A stretch of 64,000 nucleotides of DNA, taken from the NCBI GenBank assembly GCA_963920705.1, contig OY987238.1:13510183-13574182 (forward strand), written 5' to 3'. Source of the DNA: Odiellus spinosus. Its lineage: Eukaryota > Arthropoda > Arachnida > Opiliones > Phalangiidae. The notes beneath the pieces were generated by a model. The model was given only the letters and a program-made list of their open reading frames with translations, was not told where the DNA came from and did not search any database. This document shows positions 62,915-64,000 of this stretch, piece by piece. Position numbers and translations under genes: made by a program. Positions within the stretch are counted from its first letter, which is position 1. Each line of letters begins with the position of its first letter.

Positions 62915-63300
62915 TTTCACTTTTATTTTTCCGTTATATCGAAATAATAAAACAGTACTAGAAATATTTTCGAAAATTTTTTCCAATTTCAGAAAATGGT
63001 TTTTTCTTTCTTTTTCGTAGAGTTCAAATCCGTAAAAATATATAAAAATGCGTGTGGATCAGAATCACGAAAGCTTCGATAAACCAATATCCACAACTTT
63101 TTTCTTTCGAGCGATAGAACCAAAAAAAAAAAAAAAAAATAGTAAACTGAGCTTTCAATATGGTATCAGAATTTCACTCTGTTTTTTTTCACCCAAAAAA
63201 TTCTTTAGAAGTTATTTTACAAAGTTCAGGTCTCAAAATATGTTCAATAAAGCAGACGACAGTTGAGTCCTAATTTTAAATCAAATCGAAATTCAAACGC
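62915..63300 (-). other. Presumed 5' UTR and promoter region of the nephrin-family gene
   Basis: No minus-strand TATA box at a clear position. The nearest initiator-like TCAGTT on the minus strand lies at 63150-63145, about 235 bp upstream of the ATG. The assignment is positional only. The plus-strand frame at 63048-63266 is poly-A-driven and not credible. Confidence 0.25.
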
Positions 63301-63393
63301 GTGATGAGGAAAATTATCTTACGTCACTTTTCCGAAATATTTACAATTACCGTGATTATTATTGATGTCGACAGACTTAAAACACGTGACGTC

Positions 63394-63606
63394 ATGAAAA
63401 TATTTGATTTACTTTATAAGAAAAACTTTCTTTATACGTTGTTTCTAGTTTTTTTGTTTTTATCATTGGATGGGGAAGCTCAAGAGCAACTGAGGGATGA
63501 TATTGGCGGTTTTCTCTTTCTGGTGATCCCGGGCAAAGAGTTTGTTGAGCTCCGGTCGCGAGGTTGCGGGGATATAATCGCGTGTCTCGATGGATGGGGG
63601 TTCTGA
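63394..63606 (+). CDS. Doubtful plus-strand frame with signal-peptide-like start
   Basis: From the ATG at 63394: MKIFDLLYKKNF then a hydrophobic run (LYTLFLVFLFLSL) and DGEAQEQ, stop at 63606. This resembles a secreted-protein start, and the direction would be divergent from the nephrin-family gene. The second half overlaps a minus-strand frame of equal quality (63480-63695, Ser/Pro/Arg-rich). No domain is recognisable and neither frame has support beyond being open. Confidence 0.15.
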   Translation: MKIFDLLYKKNFLYTLFLVFLFLSLDGEAQEQLRDDIGGFLFLVIPGKEFVELRSRGCGDIIACLDGWGF

Positions 63607-63884
63607 GTGACTATAGGAGTGCCAAGAGGTAGATTCCGTCCTTTTATGGAGGAGCCAGTCGAGACTAGCGGCTCTGGCGTCACAAATCGATCCAATATAC
63701 TACTCTCTCACCCACGATCTAGTAAGTCTCTAGTACTTGGGGAAAAACACTGGAGCAATTTTACAACCAAATTGTTATAACTCCATCACTCGCCAATGGT
63801 TATACGAATTAAAAACATACGTCACGTGAAACTATCATTGACGTCACGTTTATATTTAAATTAGATAATTATCTATCGTTACGT

Positions 63885-63995
63885 CTGTCTGTTCGTATAA
63901 ATGACGCTAAGAATCACTAGGTACGCGTTATAATAAACTTTGTTGCAAATTCCGATTGAATTTCAGTTTTTATTTCTAAACACGCGCTGATTTTT
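63885..63995 (+). repeat. Dispersed repeat, GTCTGT / TGCAAATTCCG family, copy 3
   Basis: ACGTCTGTCTGTTCGT then AACTTTGTTGCAAATTCCGA and TTTTTATTTC, collinear with copies at 3556 and 59525; continues to the window edge. Confidence 0.6.
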
Positions 63996-64000
63996 TTTGG

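Overview
The window is eukaryotic, AT-rich and gene-poor. Short introns (58-100 bp) alternate with long repeat-filled ones, CpG is not visibly depleted, and miniature DNA transposons are abundant. The one clear gene is an invertebrate nephrin-family receptor (Drosophila sticks-and-stones/hibris, C. elegans SYG-2, vertebrate nephrin). I infer an invertebrate, probably an arthropod; the sequence alone does not name the species.

The gene lies on the minus strand from the ATG at 62914 to the stop at 9337. I joined 22 coding exons by hand. Every junction is GT-AG, phases agree throughout, and the reading frame is 3849 nt (1282 residues). It encodes a signal peptide, six Ig domains, a degenerate Ig-like spacer lacking its first cysteine, two more Ig domains, one fibronectin type III domain, one transmembrane helix and a cytoplasmic tail of about 210 residues with several tyrosines. 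Intron 1 is about 41.8 kb and holds two thirds of the window; exons 2-22 are packed into 9.3-21.0 kb.

Layout: 1-9.3 kb is downstream of the gene (a hAT-like element, two long minisatellites, a promoter-like motif set near 3.31-3.38 kb, a hairpin element, and the probable 3' UTR near 8.5-9.3 kb). 9.3-21.0 kb holds exons 22 to 2, with minisatellites or MITEs filling most introns longer than about 300 bp. 21.0-62.85 kb is intron 1, a dense mosaic of TTAA-flanked foldback MITEs, a TA-flanked family of about 550 bp (six copies in the window), hAT-like MITEs with 8-bp target duplications, and many minisatellites. 62.85-64 kb holds the signal-peptide exon, the presumed promoter region, and a short GC-richer block with overlapping open frames on both strands.

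No rRNA, convincing tRNA, CRISPR array or transposase gene was found. Open frames of 60-200 codons inside repeats are by-products of repeat periods divisible by three. Exon boundaries are by-eye splice predictions.
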